From positions 1 through 44,688 of the forward strand of contig NZ_CAMCBS010000018.1 of NCBI RefSeq assembly GCF_945873075.1: 44,688 bases of DNA, given 5' to 3'. This stretch comes from an uncultured Moraxella sp. Lineage in GTDB: Bacteria > Pseudomonadota > Gammaproteobacteria > Pseudomonadales > Moraxellaceae. The position numbers and the translations under genes are program-made. The notes under the pieces were generated by a model. The model was not told the DNA's origin, made no database searches, and worked only from the letters and a program-made list of their open reading frames with translations. Below are positions 7,521-16,307 of the stretch, piece after piece (the first letter of the stretch is position 1; each line of letters starts with the position of its first letter).

Positions 7521-9422
7521 GTGCCCTTGACTCGTCCATCCATACGCTTACCGAAGCTATCTATCTCCACTGTATTTGGTCGTGTGCCTACGACGCCTGT
7601 TGTAGGCATATCAATGAGTGATGCTGCTGTCACGGCTGCGCTGGTCGATGTGCATGCAGGACAGTATCATCTGCTAGACTATGCCATCGCACCTTGCCAT
7701 GATGCGCTCATGCATGGCAAAATCATTGACAAATCCGCACTGGCCGATGCCATCACGGCAGCCATAGACCAACTGCTCATCACACCAGTCTCTGCCATCA
7801 CGACTGTGGCCGATGATGCCATCATGCGTACACGCATCGAATTGCTTGGTCATCTGGACGATGATGAAGTGGAAGCGGCGATTTTGATCGATGCTGAGCG
7901 CTACATCGGACAGCCGATCGATGAAGTGTATGTTGATTTTTGTATTGATGGCTATGTGACGCATGGCTCAGTTGAGCGTACCCAAGTATGGCTCACCGTC
8001 GCACATCGTCAAGCGGTCGATGACTGTGCAGAAGTCTTGGCGATGGCAAATCTTGAGACGCAGTCGGTGGGCGTGTGGTCGCAATCAATGGCGCAAGCGG
8101 TACGAGCATTTTGCACCTTAGATGAGCCGACGGTTGCGGTGCTTGACATTCAGACGCATCAAACGCAGCTGCTGGTGCTAGATGAATCTGGGGTGGCATA
8201 CCGGACGACAGCGCTGTTTGGTACGCACACATTCACAGAAAGCCAGACGGCATCTGACCAGCTTATAGCGTCGCAGGCAGTATCGCATACGCCGTCGGAT
8301 GATGTTGATTCATCACCTCAAGCAGTATCCAAAACATCAGATGGCGATGGTCTTGATTTTTATCAGTTTTTGGCTCAATATCAAGCAAACAACCCAAATG
8401 ACTCCGCCCAACAGGTGCAGTCCGTGATGGATTTGGACTCATCGCTAGAAAGTGATGCAGTGGATAGCTTATCTTTGCAGCAGGCGGAGCAGCCAAATGC
8501 AGTACAGGATGAGTATCAAATCAGCTTTGGTGATGTATCCACAGGTGAGCTGCGACAAGTGGAGGAGCCTGTCCATCCGCAGACGGCGATGGATAGCATG
8601 CAGATCGATGCGATGTGCGATCGGCTTATGACCATGCTACATAGCTATCAGATACATCAAGCGCCATTACCATCACGACTACTGCTATCGGGTATCGATA
8701 CAGCTGTATGGGCAGGGCTTGATGAGCGATTAACCGAGAAGCTTGGCATAAAGGCAGTGTATGGAGTGCCAGATCCACAGCTGTATCATGCAGATCTTGG
8801 CACGGATGCACCACAGCTTTTGACGGCGATGGCATTATCGGCGGACATTCATGGTGTGAATCTTTTGCCATGGCGAGATCAAAAACGCCTAACGGATGCG
8901 GATAATTTTAAGAAAAAATTTATTATAGTCTTGTCCATCACAGCCATGATTCTAGGAGTGATTTATGCGCTGATGGCTTATCAGACGCACAAGCAAACTC
9001 AAGTTAATGCCATCATCACAGCACGCATCGAAGAGAATCAAACCAAGATCAACCAAATACACGCCATCGAACAAAAAATCAACGACACAAAATCCAAGCT
9101 TGCCGCCATCGATTTACTTGATCAAGATAATCAGCTACTCACCACTTGGCAGGCGCTACCAAACCTTGTGCCACAAGGTGTGTATCTGGATAGTATTCAA
9201 GAGAGCGCGGATGAAGTGAGCATCACTGGCATGAGCACAACTTCGGCACAGGTGTCGGCATTTGCCAGTTCGCTTGAGCTGTCTGGGGTGTATCAAGAAG
9301 TGCTTGTCACTTCATTACAAGATGCCAAGCAGGCGATGCGCTTTAGCATTTCAGCAAAGAAAATTATGCCTACAAATCAAGCATCCATCCAAGATGTACA
9401 GATGATTGGTAAGGATAACTAA
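7521..9422 (+). CDS. pilM-pilN: Fused type IV pilus assembly protein PilM-PilN
   Basis: A single 633-residue chain joining two normally separate inner-membrane platform proteins. Residues about 24-236 and 355-442 are PilM (actin-like, cytoplasmic). They are interrupted by a Ser/Asp/Gln-rich, probably disordered stretch (about 237-354). VNLLPWR at 446-452 is the N-terminal PilN signature that docks on PilM. A membrane helix (about 467-487), a coiled coil (about 490-530) and a periplasmic PilN fold (about 545-612) follow. The PilM phosphate and adenosine motifs are altered (DIQ at 209-211, SGI at 390-392). The GTG at 7521 has AAGGA 6 nt upstream; the ATG at 7516 hits a stop at once. pilO follows without a gap. 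Confidence 0.9.
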   Translation: MPLTRPSIRLPKLSISTVFGRVPTTPVVGISMSDAAVTAALVDVHAGQYHLLDYAIAPCHDALMHGKIIDKSALADAITAAIDQLLITPVSAITTVADDAIMRTRIELLGHLDDDEVEAAILIDAERYIGQPIDEVYVDFCIDGYVTHGSVERTQVWLTVAHRQAVDDCAEVLAMANLETQSVGVWSQSMAQAVRAFCTLDEPTVAVLDIQTHQTQLLVLDESGVAYRTTALFGTHTFTESQTASDQLIASQAVSHTPSDDVDSSPQAVSKTSDGDGLDFYQFLAQYQANNPNDSAQQVQSVMDLDSSLESDAVDSLSLQQAEQPNAVQDEYQISFGDVSTGELRQVEEPVHPQTAMDSMQIDAMCDRLMTMLHSYQIHQAPLPSRLLLSGIDTAVWAGLDERLTEKLGIKAVYGVPDPQLYHADLGTDAPQLLTAMALSADIHGVNLLPWRDQKRLTDADNFKKKFIIVLSITAMILGVIYALMAYQTHKQTQVNAIITARIEENQTKINQIHAIEQKINDTKSKLAAIDLLDQDNQLLTTWQALPNLVPQGVYLDSIQESADEVSITGMSTTSAQVSAFASSLELSGVYQEVLVTSLQDAKQAMRFSISAKKIMPTNQASIQDVQMIGKDN

Positions 9423-9425
9423 TTG

Positions 9426-10070
9426 ATGAAAATGGATAACCTTCGTTTATCATCGCAGAGATTTTGGCGTACGCTCAATCAAGTCAATCGCCATAATATC
9501 GGCAGTGCGCCATCGTCAGTACAGGCGGTTGTCATTGCGCTTGTGGTATGCGTGATGGCGATTGTGGTGTGGCTGGTGCTGATTTCCCCAAGCATGACCA
9601 AGCGCTCCGCACTGATGAGCCAAGAGCGAGTGCTAATCGATGACTTTGCACGCAGTTACCAACAACTGCGCTTGCTTGAGACCAGAAAATCTCAGCTCAC
9701 GGAAGAAAGTCAAGCACTCGATGCACGGCTTGCCCAAGTGCCAAAAAGCGCACCAATGACCGAGATTATCAGCATGATCCATACACAGGCCAGTCAAGCA
9801 AGCGTGCAGGTGCAAAGCGCAACAGTGCAGCCGATGGATAAGACGCAAGCGCACATCATCGAGCGTCCGATGATGGTGGTGGCGACGGGTGATTATCATG
9901 CGCTAGGGCGGTGGCTCGTTGCAATTGATAGTAGCGAGTATCTTTTGATGATGGGGGATTATGAGCTGATGGCAGATGGGGCGTCAAATCGCCTTAGGCT
10001 GACCATGCGTCTAGTGAGCTATCAAGCCAATAATCAGCCTGTCAGCACAGCACAGGAAGTCAAGCCATGA
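9426..10070 (+). CDS. pilO: Type IV pilus inner-membrane protein PilO
   Basis: Bitopic inner-membrane protein of 214 residues that pairs with PilN and links the motor platform to PilP/PilQ. It has a short cytoplasmic N-terminus, a membrane helix at about 32-52, a coiled coil (about 60-100) and a C-terminal ferredoxin-like domain. It starts 3 nt after the pilM-pilN stop. TTG 9423 is 7 nt and ATG 9426 is 10 nt from AAGGA (9411-9415), so the TTG cannot be excluded; I chose the ATG. Its end overlaps the start of pilP by 4 nt. Identification rests on topology, size and operon position as much as on sequence. Confidence 0.88.
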   Translation: MKMDNLRLSSQRFWRTLNQVNRHNIGSAPSSVQAVVIALVVCVMAIVVWLVLISPSMTKRSALMSQERVLIDDFARSYQQLRLLETRKSQLTEESQALDARLAQVPKSAPMTEIISMIHTQASQASVQVQSATVQPMDKTQAHIIERPMMVVATGDYHALGRWLVAIDSSEYLLMMGDYELMADGASNRLRLTMRLVSYQANNQPVSTAQEVKP

Positions 10071-10783
10071 TGCGCTATCTGTGGTTGATGGGTGCACTGC
10101 TATGCATGACTGCCTGTGGTCAAAGTGCTGAAGACATCGCTGATGCCAAGCTTGCCACTGTGATGGATGCGCCAAGTGTACCAACGGCTGTGCCACGACC
10201 ATCTGAGCCGATGCCGACAATCAGTTATGAGACTAACAAAGATCCATTTGTTAATCCCTATCGCCAAGTAAATACTGAACCGCCAACTGCTCAAGACACA
10301 TCCGCCCCATCGGATAAATCAGATGCCAAGTCCGATACAGGCGTGGATAATAAAACCAAGCCATCAAGCGATCAACCATCATCTGATGCAAGTAGGATAG
10401 CCAAACCACCACAAGAGCAGCCAAGCAAACCTGCAAGCGCCAATGCAAGTATCAATACAAGCCAAAAGCCTGCCGAATCAGCATGGTATCGTCATGCCAA
10501 GCGTGTCAAGATCGATACACAGCGCCCACGCCAACCGCTTGAGCTGTTTGAGCTTGGTCAGCTGAGTTATCAAGGGCGTATCAGTGATGGTGCACGCATG
10601 GTGGCGATCGTCCAAAGTCCCGATGGGCGTGTGCATCAGGTCGCTGTCGGTCACTATCTGGGGCGACATCATGGGCAGGTGGTGCGCATTGATGAGCGGG
10701 GTATTTATCTCGATGAAGCGGTACTTGCTGATGATGGGTATTACTATCATCGCACAGCCGAGCTTGGCTTTATGAAGAAATAA
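10067..10783 (+). CDS. pilP: Type IV pilus lipoprotein PilP
   Basis: Inner-membrane lipoprotein that connects PilN/PilO to the secretin PilQ. The signal peptide ends in a lipobox (MTACGQ; Cys at residue 17). A Pro/Ser/Lys-rich, probably unfolded linker spans about 35-150. The compact beta-sandwich PilP domain is C-terminal (about 160-238, from LELFELGQL to RTAELGF). At 238 residues it exceeds the usual length of about 170-180, the excess being linker. ATG overlaps the pilO stop (ATGA), which suggests translational coupling; ATG 10070 is an alternative. Confidence 0.92.
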   Translation: MMRYLWLMGALLCMTACGQSAEDIADAKLATVMDAPSVPTAVPRPSEPMPTISYETNKDPFVNPYRQVNTEPPTAQDTSAPSDKSDAKSDTGVDNKTKPSSDQPSSDASRIAKPPQEQPSKPASANASINTSQKPAESAWYRHAKRVKIDTQRPRQPLELFELGQLSYQGRISDGARMVAIVQSPDGRVHQVAVGHYLGRHHGQVVRIDERGIYLDEAVLADDGYYYHRTAELGFMKK

Positions 10784-10798
10784 TCGGAAGGTCATAAG

Positions 10799-12199
10799 AT
10801 GAAAAAACTATCCCCGTGGATGATGATTGGGCTGCTCGCGCTATCGACTGGCGTGCAGGCTGATACAGCTATCGTCGATACGCCTACGAGCGGTTATACA
10901 GGTAAGCCCATCAGCCTTGAGTTCGCTGATATGCCTGTGCGAGCGGTGCTTGATGTCTTGGCAAGCTTTACGGGGATTAATATCATCACCGATGATAGCG
11001 TCACGGGTAATATCACCATTCGTATGACCAATGTGCCTTGGGATCAGGCATTTGATGTAGTGATGCAGATGCGCAATTTATCCGTGCTAAAAAATGGTAA
11101 TGTCTGGATCGTCAGCTCAAAATCTATCCAAGCCAATCAGCCCATCGGCACAGAATACATCCGCCTGCATTATGCGATGGCAGAAGATGTGGCGGCGCTG
11201 ATCATGGGACAAAAGATTGAGCGGGGTAATATCAATCGCAGCAGCCGTAACGATGGCGCCAATCAGCTATCGCCCATGACTCGCTATCAGCAGACCGATG
11301 AGACTGTCGTGACGGTCGAGCGCGGCAGCCTATTATCCGAAAAAGGCACAGTTACAGTTGATAAGCGTACCAACACGCTCATCATCCAAGACACCGCCCA
11401 AAGTGTGGCAAATATCCGTGAGATGATTGCGCGGATTGACATTCCTGTCGAGCAGGTGATGATCGAAGCACGCATCATCTCGGCGAACGAAAGCTTTGGC
11501 AGACAGCTTGGTGTACGGCTTGGCGCACAAGCATCGGTGGGTAATGTACAAGTCTCAGGCTCCCAAAATTCGCTGTGGGCGATGCGCAATCAAGGCATGA
11601 ATGCAGGCGAGTATAATACCAATTATCAAGGGGTAAATCTGGGTGTAGCAGATGCAATGGGGCGCATTGCCTTTGGGCTGCTGAATTTGCCCGATGGTAT
11701 CTTGGATTTGGAATTATCTGCCATGCAAGCTGAAAACAAGGGCGAAGTTATCTCGACGCCAAAGGTGCTCACTGCTGACAAGCAGACCGCACGCATCTCA
11801 TCGGGCGTACAGATTCCTTATCAAGAGACAACTTATGCTGGCGCCACCACAACGAGCTTTAAAGAAGCGGTGCTACTACTTGAAGCAACACCGTCAATCA
11901 CCCCGGATGGCAAAATCACTATGAAATTAACCATCAAAAACGGCACACCGATCACCACGCTTGGTAACATCGCCATCCAAGAAGATGTCATCGAGACCAA
12001 TGTCATCGTCGAAAATGGTCAAACGGTCGTGCTTGGTGGCATCTATCGCCAAGCGGATAATAAGCAAGCCAATAAAGTACCAGTTCTGGGTGATGTACCT
12101 GTGCTTGGTCGGCTATTTCGACATGATGACAAGGGCAATGATAAGACTGAGCTGATGATTTTTATTACGCCAAAACTGGTCACGGCAACTGGTGGATGA
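10799..12199 (+). CDS. pilQ: Type IV pilus secretin PilQ (short form)
   Basis: Outer-membrane secretin through which the pilus exits, 466 residues. Signal peptide 1-21 (VQA cleavage site). An N0/STN domain (about 37-107) is followed by an N1/secretin_N domain (about 113-225) and the secretin domain (about 230-465), which includes GEVISTPKVLT, GVQIPYQE and the closing VPVLGDVPVLGRLFR motif. Most PilQ proteins exceed 600 residues because AMIN domains precede N0; here N0 begins right after the signal peptide. It is preceded by an AAGGTCATAAG ribosome region 15 nt after pilP. The PilQ assignment rests on the operon and the secretin motifs. Confidence 0.95.
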   Translation: MKKLSPWMMIGLLALSTGVQADTAIVDTPTSGYTGKPISLEFADMPVRAVLDVLASFTGINIITDDSVTGNITIRMTNVPWDQAFDVVMQMRNLSVLKNGNVWIVSSKSIQANQPIGTEYIRLHYAMAEDVAALIMGQKIERGNINRSSRNDGANQLSPMTRYQQTDETVVTVERGSLLSEKGTVTVDKRTNTLIIQDTAQSVANIREMIARIDIPVEQVMIEARIISANESFGRQLGVRLGAQASVGNVQVSGSQNSLWAMRNQGMNAGEYNTNYQGVNLGVADAMGRIAFGLLNLPDGILDLELSAMQAENKGEVISTPKVLTADKQTARISSGVQIPYQETTYAGATTTSFKEAVLLLEATPSITPDGKITMKLTIKNGTPITTLGNIAIQEDVIETNVIVENGQTVVLGGIYRQADNKQANKVPVLGDVPVLGRLFRHDDKGNDKTELMIFITPKLVTATGG

Positions 12200-12314
12200 T
12201 GGTTATTAGTGATCAATGGTGAGAAGTTCAACAAATCAATACGAAAAACAGTGGCAACAAAATCTCAAAACTTGTATCATAGTCTATTTATAAAAGAATT
12301 GAATTGGATGTGTT

Positions 12315-12914
12315 ATGCTTGAAGAGGACTCGGCAATCATCGAAGAAGTGGTTGTCGAAAAAACCAACGCCGCTTTGGCAAAGTGCTTGCCATCGATTTT
12401 CTTGGTGGGCCCAATGGGGGCGGGCAAGACGACGATTGGCAAGTTGCTTGCTAAGCATTTGGGGCGTGAGTTTATTGATTGCGATTGGTATATCGTCGAT
12501 CAAACGGGTGCTGATATTCCGTGGATTTTTGAAAAAGAGGGCGAGACAGGCTTTCGAGATCGTGAGACCCGTGCCTTGATGGACTTGACGGCGATGCCAA
12601 ACATCGTGATGGCAACGGGTGGCGGCGCAGTTGGCCGTGCCGAAAATCGTGAATTGCTCAAAAAAGGCTTGGTTATCTATCTAGATGCCAGTGTCGATAC
12701 CCAGCTATCTCGCACCAAAAAAGACAAAAATCGCCCCCTGTTACAATCAGACAATCCCCGTGCTGTGCTTGAAGAATTGTACCAAAAACGCAATCCGCTA
12801 TATCGTGAAGTGGCGGATATCATCGTACCGACAGGGCGAGCTTATCCCAAGCAGATGATTAGCGATATTTTAGAAATATTAAAAAATTATAATGGCAAAA
12901 TCCGCCAATCATAA
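12315..12914 (+). CDS. aroK: Shikimate kinase
   Basis: Phosphorylates shikimate at O3 with ATP, in the common aromatic pathway, cytoplasmic; 199 residues. P-loop GPMGAGKT at 32-39. Shikimate-binding DCD and FRDRE motifs follow, then the GGG segment in ATGGGAV and the lid/adenine region KDKNRPLL. A roughly 25-residue acidic N-terminal extension precedes the usual start. ATG 12308 runs into a stop within five codons, so 12315 is used. The aroK-aroB order downstream of pilQ is the classical gammaproteobacterial arrangement. Confidence 0.96.
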   Translation: MLEEDSAIIEEVVVEKTNAALAKCLPSIFLVGPMGAGKTTIGKLLAKHLGREFIDCDWYIVDQTGADIPWIFEKEGETGFRDRETRALMDLTAMPNIVMATGGGAVGRAENRELLKKGLVIYLDASVDTQLSRTKKDKNRPLLQSDNPRAVLEELYQKRNPLYREVADIIVPTGRAYPKQMISDILEILKNYNGKIRQS

Positions 12915-12959
12915 ATTGTGCCATATTGCCAATAAGCGTGCTGTATCAAGGAAAAAATT

Positions 12960-14051
12960 ATGTCATCAGCTACATTGACAGTCCAAACCCAAAGCCACGA
13001 TTATCCGATTTTTATTTGTGCCAGTGAAGGCGTACCTGATTTAGCAAGTCAGATTATCCCATTTATCAAGGGTAATCAGGTGCTGATTGTCAGTAATGAT
13101 GTGGTGGCGCCACTGTATTTAGCGCCATTGCATCAGTCGCTAGAGACGGCAGGCTTTACGGTGGTGGACTGCGTGCTGCCCGATGGTGAAGCTTATAAAA
13201 GTCAAGACAGTATCAATGCGATTTATGATAAACTGCTTGAATATCATTTTGCCCGTGACTGTACGCTGATTGCCCTAGGTGGTGGTGTGATTGGCGATAT
13301 GACAGGCTTTGCTGCGGCAAGCTTTATGCGTGGAGTGAACTTTATCCAAGTGCCGACGACCTTGCTTGCGCAGGTGGATTCTAGCGTCGGTGGCAAGACA
13401 GGCATCAATCATACACGCGGCAAAAATATGATTGGTGCATTTTGGCAGCCACAATGCGTGCTGGCTAATATGGCGACTTTTAAGAGCTTGCCTGAGCGAG
13501 AATTTGCCGCAGGTATGGCAGAAGTGATTAAGTATGCCTTAATTATGGATGCTGACTTTTTGACTTGGCTTGAGACTCATGCTGACGCCATCAATGCCAA
13601 AGATGGCAAAATCCTAGGCGAGATGGTTTATCGCTGTTGTGATTTTAAGGCGCAAGTGGTTGCCGCTGATGAGCGAGAGTCGGGCAAGCGTGCGCTGCTG
13701 AATTTTGGTCATACCTTTGGTCATGTCATCGAGGCGCATCAAGGCTATGGTGCATGGCTACATGGCGAGGCGGTAGCAGCAGGCATGATGCAGGCGGCAT
13801 TGATGTCAGCCAAACTTGGCTTGATTGGTGCTGATGATGTGTCACGCATTGAGCGAGTGCTAAAGGCGTTCCATCTGCCGACCGTGCCACCTGTGATTGC
13901 TGTGGATCAGGCACTGGATTTGATGGGTCATGACAAAAAAGTCCAACAAGGCAAGATTCGCCTAGTGCTACTACGTGCCATTGGCGATGCCTTTGTGACG
14001 GCTGATTTTGATTTGGCGGTGCTCGAAGCAGTGCTGTCAGCCAATCATTGA
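12960..14051 (+). CDS. aroB: 3-dehydroquinate synthase
   Basis: NAD- and metal-dependent enzyme converting DAHP to 3-dehydroquinate, 363 residues, the normal length. Hallmarks are GGGVIGDMTGFAA (NAD region), QVPTTLLAQVDSSVGGKTG, and the metal-ligand segments AGMAEVIKYA, NFGHTFGHVIE and LHGEAVAAGM. AAGGA lies 7 nt before the ATG. It follows aroK by 45 nt in the same direction and is probably cotranscribed with it. Confidence 0.98.
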   Translation: MSSATLTVQTQSHDYPIFICASEGVPDLASQIIPFIKGNQVLIVSNDVVAPLYLAPLHQSLETAGFTVVDCVLPDGEAYKSQDSINAIYDKLLEYHFARDCTLIALGGGVIGDMTGFAAASFMRGVNFIQVPTTLLAQVDSSVGGKTGINHTRGKNMIGAFWQPQCVLANMATFKSLPEREFAAGMAEVIKYALIMDADFLTWLETHADAINAKDGKILGEMVYRCCDFKAQVVAADERESGKRALLNFGHTFGHVIEAHQGYGAWLHGEAVAAGMMQAALMSAKLGLIGADDVSRIERVLKAFHLPTVPPVIAVDQALDLMGHDKKVQQGKIRLVLLRAIGDAFVTADFDLAVLEAVLSANH

Positions 14052-14084
14052 TAATTTAATAGTAATACACTCAAGGTTAAGATT

Positions 14085-15062
14085 ATGTCGCAAAATCAAG
14101 CGATGAGCTCAAAATATTTTCGCCGTCAATCCAAGTTTTGGCTGATTGGTGCAGGTGTCGCTGCTGTAGCATGGCTGTTAGTTTGGCTTACATCAACAGC
14201 ACCGAAAATCATTAAAAAAGACACACCTGAAGAGACGGTCGAACAGACGGCATTGCCGACTCGCATTGATCAGTTTCATGATCTAGAAAAAGAAGTGAAG
14301 CCGATTGATTTTTCGACGATGGTGCGTGATATGCGTACTTATCCTGCTGAATTTCGTGACAAAATCTTTTTTGAGAATATTGCCAATAAATACACCGTTC
14401 AGCTGATGGATGTGGTTGAAAATCAAGTGATTGTTGATTATCTTGATGGTCAAGCAGATCGCAAAAAATTCGCTTATTTCCGTTATTTGGATGACAATAA
14501 AAAGCCGCATTATGTGCTAACTTATGGACAGTTTGCCACCGCAGCAGAAGCAGATGCTGCGATGAAGGCGACAGACTTTGGCCTGCCGAATACCATCAAC
14601 TTGACAACTAAAAAAGCAGGCGATTATTTAGAAATCATTGATAACTATATGCGTGCTGATTCTATTAGCGATATGTCAAGCAATCAGCCACGCCGTATCA
14701 ATCTTCAAGCCACCAAGAGCGAGATTCCAGTGCGTGCTGCGACTCGTGCCGATGAAGATTTGGTGAATCGCAGTATTAGCAAATCCCAAGAGCGACTAGC
14801 GCAAGAAGAAGAGCAGCGTCAGCGTGAACACCGTATGGCACAGGCTCGTGCACAGCTGAATCAAGATGCACCAGCGGTCAATGAGCAGGTAACACGCACA
14901 GTTGAGCCGCAGGCAGCTGCCCAAGAAGCTGCACCTACTGCCAAGCCTGAGTCTACCCAAGAAGCACCAAAGACGCTGACAGTTGCGCCAGCGACCAAGC
15001 CTGAGCCAAAAGCGGAACCGAAACCTGAGCCAAAAGCAGCCGATACTGGTGAAACTTATTGA
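14085..15062 (+). CDS. SPOR-like single-pass membrane protein in the damX position
   Basis: A 325-residue protein with one membrane helix (about residues 17-38) and the rest probably periplasmic. Residues about 105-205 begin with YTVQLMDV and contain YFRYLD and YVLTYGQFATAAEADAAM, a pattern like the glycan-binding SPOR fold. A helical, Glu/Arg/Gln-rich segment (about 220-275) and a Pro/Ala/Lys/Glu-rich tail with PEPKAEPKPEPKA repeats follow. The position after aroK-aroB matches damX, a division-site SPOR protein. In DamX the SPOR domain is C-terminal, so domain order differs here. Function is inferred from position and the partial domain match. Confidence 0.8.
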   Translation: MSQNQAMSSKYFRRQSKFWLIGAGVAAVAWLLVWLTSTAPKIIKKDTPEETVEQTALPTRIDQFHDLEKEVKPIDFSTMVRDMRTYPAEFRDKIFFENIANKYTVQLMDVVENQVIVDYLDGQADRKKFAYFRYLDDNKKPHYVLTYGQFATAAEADAAMKATDFGLPNTINLTTKKAGDYLEIIDNYMRADSISDMSSNQPRRINLQATKSEIPVRAATRADEDLVNRSISKSQERLAQEEEQRQREHRMAQARAQLNQDAPAVNEQVTRTVEPQAAAQEAAPTAKPESTQEAPKTLTVAPATKPEPKAEPKPEPKAADTGETY

Positions 15063-15074
15063 TAAGGTGATGAC

Positions 15075-15704
15075 ATGACAGCACTACCTGATGCGCATGC
15101 CGTGCTTGAGATGCTCAAAGCAGGCAATGAGCGCTATGTGGCAAATCTTGCCAGTACCGAGAATATTCGCATTCCGCCACCAACTTTGGTCAAGGAACAA
15201 AAGCCCAACGCCATTATTCTAGGCTGTTCGGATGCTCGAGTGCCTGTTGAGCTGATTTTTGATCAGGGTTTGGGGGATTTGTTCGTCATCCGTGTGGCGG
15301 GTAATGTCGTCGCCCCAAGCCAAATCGGCTCGGTGGAATTTGCCGCTGAGAAATTTGGCACACGCCTTGTGGTGGTGCTTGGTCATTCACATTGTGGTGC
15401 GGTGACAGCCTGTATCGAAGCACTTGTCAATCCTGAACAGTATTATTCACCAAACTTACAATCTATCGTCGATCGCATCCGTCCAAGCGTGCTCAATCTG
15501 CATGAGATTGCCACCGCATCGGGCGATGATGTCGATATGGATGAGCTCATTGACCGCTCAATCCGTGCCAATGTGCGTATGTCAGTCGGACAACTTCGTC
15601 ACGGCTCACGCATCCTAGAGGATATGGTGGATGCAGGGGATTTGCTCATCGTCGGTGCTGAATATGATGTGGCGACAGGCCGAGTGAAATTTTTGAACGC
15701 ATAA
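15075..15704 (+). CDS. Beta-class carbonic anhydrase
   Basis: Zinc enzyme hydrating CO2 to bicarbonate, 209 residues, cytoplasmic. Zinc ligands are C51 in CSDARVP, H104 and C107 in HSHCGAV; the D53/R55 dyad is present. AAGGTGA lies just before the ATG, 12 nt after the SPOR-like gene, so it probably belongs to the same transcript. Bicarbonate could feed the carboxylase encoded partly by accD further along, but no link is shown. Confidence 0.95.
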   Translation: MTALPDAHAVLEMLKAGNERYVANLASTENIRIPPPTLVKEQKPNAIILGCSDARVPVELIFDQGLGDLFVIRVAGNVVAPSQIGSVEFAAEKFGTRLVVVLGHSHCGAVTACIEALVNPEQYYSPNLQSIVDRIRPSVLNLHEIATASGDDVDMDELIDRSIRANVRMSVGQLRHGSRILEDMVDAGDLLIVGAEYDVATGRVKFLNA

Positions 15705-15737
15705 CATAAGTTTGAATGTATAACACAAGGAGATAAT

Positions 15738-16274
15738 ATGACAATTAAACAACCTACCAATGCCCTAACCGCCAATGGCGTCAAGGATATTCCTGTGGCG
15801 TCCGAAGGCTTTATTTATAACCATACCATGCTACGAGTCAAAGACCCTGTCAAATCGCTTGAGTTCTATACTGGTGTGCTGGGCATGACTTTGCTTAAGC
15901 ATCGCAGCTTCCCTGATGCGAAGTTTGATTTGTATTTTCTTGCCAAGCTGACCGTCGATGAGCGCAACAACTTACCAGCAGGTGATGAGCTCAAAGACTT
16001 CGTCTCACGCCAGCGCAGTATTCTTGAGCTGACGCACAATTATGGCACCGAAGATGATGACAGCTTTAGCTATCATGATGGTAATAGCGACCCAAGAGGT
16101 TTTGGGCATATTTGCTTTAGCGTGCCAAACCTTGCCGATGCGGTGGCATGGTTTGATGCCAATGGTGTAGAATTTAAGAAACGCCCCGAAGAAGGCAGTA
16201 TGAAAGACATCGCCTTTATCAAAGACCCTGATGGCTATTGGGTAGAAATCATTGAGATTAATAACAATCGATAA
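15738..16274 (+). CDS. gloA: Lactoylglutathione lyase (glyoxalase I)
   Basis: Isomerises the methylglyoxal-glutathione hemithioacetal to S-lactoylglutathione, 178 residues. It has two VOC half-domains. Predicted metal ligands are H29, E97, H124 and E170 (NHTML, ILELTHN, FGHICF, YWVEII). The longer form with an insertion around 70-95 resembles the zinc-type enzymes of Pseudomonas and eukaryotes rather than the short E. coli type. A strong AAGGAGA site precedes the ATG. Confidence 0.96.
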   Translation: MTIKQPTNALTANGVKDIPVASEGFIYNHTMLRVKDPVKSLEFYTGVLGMTLLKHRSFPDAKFDLYFLAKLTVDERNNLPAGDELKDFVSRQRSILELTHNYGTEDDDSFSYHDGNSDPRGFGHICFSVPNLADAVAWFDANGVEFKKRPEEGSMKDIAFIKDPDGYWVEIIEINNNR

Positions 16275-16307
16275 TTGCCCATCTGCGTGATGGTGTTTAT
16301 CAACCAC

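Noticed and set aside
10799-12199. PilQ as a frameshifted remnant of a longer secretin gene
   Set aside because: A proper signal peptide starts at 10799 directly after pilP with a ribosome site, so the short protein looks genuine rather than truncated by mutation.
12200-12314. Possible terminator or promoter between pilQ and aroK
   Set aside because: No stable hairpin with a T-run, and no pair of promoter boxes at acceptable spacing was found.
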